Source: Candidatus Sulfopaludibacter sp. SbA3 (lineage in GTDB: Bacteria > Acidobacteriota > Terriglobia > Bryobacterales > Bryobacteraceae). Taken from it: a stretch of DNA of 7,395 bases. Below are positions 6,074 to 7,395 of the stretch, piece by piece. The notes below the pieces were generated by a model. That model made no database searches, was not told the origin of the DNA, and was given only the letters and a program-made list of their open reading frames with translations. Both the position numbers and the translations under genes were made by a program. The stretch is taken from contig OKRF01000274.1 in NCBI GenBank assembly GCA_900290315.1, forward strand, positions 8,090-15,484, read 5' to 3'. Positions within the stretch are counted from its first letter, which is position 1, and the number at the start of each line of letters is the position of its first letter.

Positions 6074-6832
6074 ATGCGCGCGGAGCTGCCATCTCTGGAA
6101 GCGAAAATCAACTACCGGTTTCTGCATCCGGAGTTGCTGCACCGCGCGCTGACCCACAGTTCTCTCGCCAACGAAACCCGCACCGGCACATCCTCTCCAC
6201 TGGACGACAACGAACAACTGGAATTCCTGGGCGATTCGGTGCTGGGTTTCTTGATCGCCGAAGCCCTGGTGCAGCGGTTTCCGGAATTGCATGAGGGCGA
6301 CCTTTCGCGGCAGAAGGCTCACCTGGTGAGCGCCGCGCACCTGCACGGAGTCGCGCGGCGGCTGGACATCGGGAGCTTTCTGGAACTGGGCCGAAGCGAA
6401 GAAATGAGCGGCGGACGCGCCAAGAAAACCCTGCTGGTGGATGCGCTGGAAGCGCTCATCGCGGCGGTGTATCTGGATGGTGGCACCGAAGCCGCGCGCG
6501 CTTTCATTTTCAGCCACGTGCTGGACGCACCTTTCGAGGGCGATGAAGAGGCTGGCACCGATATTCAGCCGGCCATCACCAATTTCAAAAGTGCACTGCA
6601 GGAACTGGCGCAATCGCGCAAGCTGCCGCAGCCGCGCTACGCCATTGTGCGCGAGCGCGGTCCGGAGCATTCGAAACTGTTCACTGTGGAAGTGCGCGTG
6701 GGCAAGGAATGGACGGGCCAGGCGGAAGGGCGCACCAAGAAGATTGCCGCACAACGGGCAGCGCGCGGCTTATACGATCGTCTGCAGCACTCCAGCGAAG
6801 AAGAGAACGTGAATCCGGCGGCCGTCGAATAG
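6074..6832 (+). CDS. rnc: Ribonuclease III
   Basis: RNase III cleaves double-stranded RNA in the cytoplasm, maturing rRNA precursors and processing some mRNAs; it works as a dimer with Mg2+. The 252-residue product shows the family signature NEQLEFLGDSVL at residues 46-57, with E47, E50 and D54 corresponding to catalytic-site residues. E74 lies in EGDLSRQKA, and D123 and E126 in LLVDALEALIAAVYLDGG; the last two are the metal-binding pair, so the enzyme should be active. The C-terminal double-stranded RNA binding domain spans about 170-238, from NFKSALQELAQ through GPEHSK to KKIAAQRAARGLYDRL. A short acidic tail follows. ATG 6074 is the first start after the in-frame stop of the preceding gene (TAA 6062-6064). 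It has no good ribosome binding site at normal distance: AAGGAGG at 6051-6057 is 16 bases away, so coupling to upstream translation is likely. The length is slightly above the E. coli protein. Confidence 0.97.
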   Translation: MRAELPSLEAKINYRFLHPELLHRALTHSSLANETRTGTSSPLDDNEQLEFLGDSVLGFLIAEALVQRFPELHEGDLSRQKAHLVSAAHLHGVARRLDIGSFLELGRSEEMSGGRAKKTLLVDALEALIAAVYLDGGTEAARAFIFSHVLDAPFEGDEEAGTDIQPAITNFKSALQELAQSRKLPQPRYAIVRERGPEHSKLFTVEVRVGKEWTGQAEGRTKKIAAQRAARGLYDRLQHSSEEENVNPAAVE

Positions 6833-6833
6833 C

Positions 6834-7395
6834 ATGATCGGCATGAACCCGGCGGAGTTCGCCAACATCGCCAAGTGCGAGCGGGATTTCTGGTGGTATC
6901 GCGGAGTGCGCGCCATCATGGACCGCGTGCTGGCTCCGTACCTGGAGGGCCGCACGATCGGCCGCGCGCTGGAGGCGGGATGCGGCACGGGATTCCTTTC
7001 CTACCTGCTGCAGAGCGAGCGGCACATGCCGGTGGTCGCGATGGACCTGAGCGCGCACGGCCTGCGCTACGCGCGCGAAATGGGCGTGGAGCGGCCGGTG
7101 CAGGGCGATACCTGTAAACTGCCGTTTGCCGCCGGCACGTTCGACCTGGTGCTCTCTATGGATGTCCTGCCGCACCTTCCCGCGGGATCGGAGGGGCAGG
7201 CGATGAAAGAAATGGCGCGGGTCCTGGCGCCAGGCGGCTTGCTGGCGATCCGCGCCGCGGCGCTCGATGTGCTGCGCAGCCGGCACTCCGCCTTCGCCTT
7301 CGAGCGGCAACGGTTCACACGCCGGCGGCTGACCGGCATGGCGGAAGGGGCGGGGCTACGTGTGCTGCGCTGTACCTATACCAACTCGCTGCTGC
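6834..7395 (+). CDS. Class I SAM-dependent methyltransferase (3' truncated)
   Basis: The frame is open from ATG 6834 to the window edge, giving 187 codons. The fold is the Rossmann-type methyltransferase (Methyltransf_11-like). Motif I is LEAGCGTGFLSYLL at residues 46-59, and the acidic residue that binds the ribose is D71 in VVAMDLS. D92 in GDTCKLPF probably contacts the adenine region. FDLVLSMDVLPHL (103-115) and the later EMARVLAPGGLLAI complete the order of motifs. The N-terminal ERDFWWYRGVRAIM is a segment I associate with acidobacterial methyltransferases acting on unknown acceptors. The substrate is set by the C-terminal part, largely missing here. Only one base separates it from the rnc stop, so coupling is likely. 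ATG 6843 is an alternative start; neither has a strong ribosome binding site. The GC-rich codon use matches rnc. Confidence 0.88.
   Translation, partial: MIGMNPAEFANIAKCERDFWWYRGVRAIMDRVLAPYLEGRTIGRALEAGCGTGFLSYLLQSERHMPVVAMDLSAHGLRYAREMGVERPVQGDTCKLPFAAGTFDLVLSMDVLPHLPAGSEGQAMKEMARVLAPGGLLAIRAAALDVLRSRHSAFAFERQRFTRRRLTGMAEGAGLRVLRCTYTNSLL

Noticed and set aside
5267..6754. A 495-residue open frame on the minus strand, opposite the second TPR gene and rnc
   Set aside because: It is a shadow of two genes with clear motifs on the other strand. GC-rich codon use keeps the antisense frame open, its translation is rich in Arg, Gln and Phe without any domain, and no ribosome binding site is seen.

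Overview
The window looks like chromosomal DNA from a GC-rich acidobacterium of the Solibacter/Bryobacter type. The strongest taxonomic clue is the first gene. Its last 215 or so residues read as the 'Soli_cterm' domain (TIGR03437 family), which is expanded on secreted proteins of Solibacteres. Exported TPR proteins, a CxxCxxCC (YkgJ-like) protein and Sec-type signal peptides fit that picture. No rRNA, tRNA, CRISPR array, transposase or phage gene is visible, so this is ordinary chromosome rather than a mobile island.

Layout. (1) Bases 1-1769, plus strand: the 3' part of a large repetitive, probably secreted protein. It has beta-propeller-like repeats followed by the Soli_cterm domain, and a gap-free DNA repeat with a 690-bp period runs through it; the gene starts upstream of the window. 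(2) Bases 1770-2128: an intergenic stretch with small inverted repeats and no convincing gene. (3) Bases 2129-2785, minus strand: an exported two-cupin protein. It is divergent, across 53 bp, from (4) 2839-3357, plus strand: a YkgJ-family cysteine-cluster protein that probably binds a metal or Fe-S centre. (5) Bases 3479-3724, plus strand: an unrecognised 81-residue membrane protein with a good ribosome binding site and a TATAAT box upstream.

(6) From 3786 to the right edge there is a tight plus-strand gene string that looks like an operon. It holds a 487-residue exported TPR protein with a degenerate HExxH-like site, a 263-residue exported TPR protein, RNase III (rnc) and the start of a class I SAM-dependent methyltransferase cut by the window edge. 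The gaps are 23, 9 and 1 bp, so co-transcription is likely and translational coupling is plausible. The two TPR proteins are probably periplasmic and may act together as scaffolds. Their link to cytoplasmic RNA processing by RNase III is by position only.

Limits: family calls come from reading motifs by eye, with no database search. The first and last genes are truncated by the window. Promoter and hairpin calls are weak because acidobacterial promoter rules are not well fixed by a single sequence.
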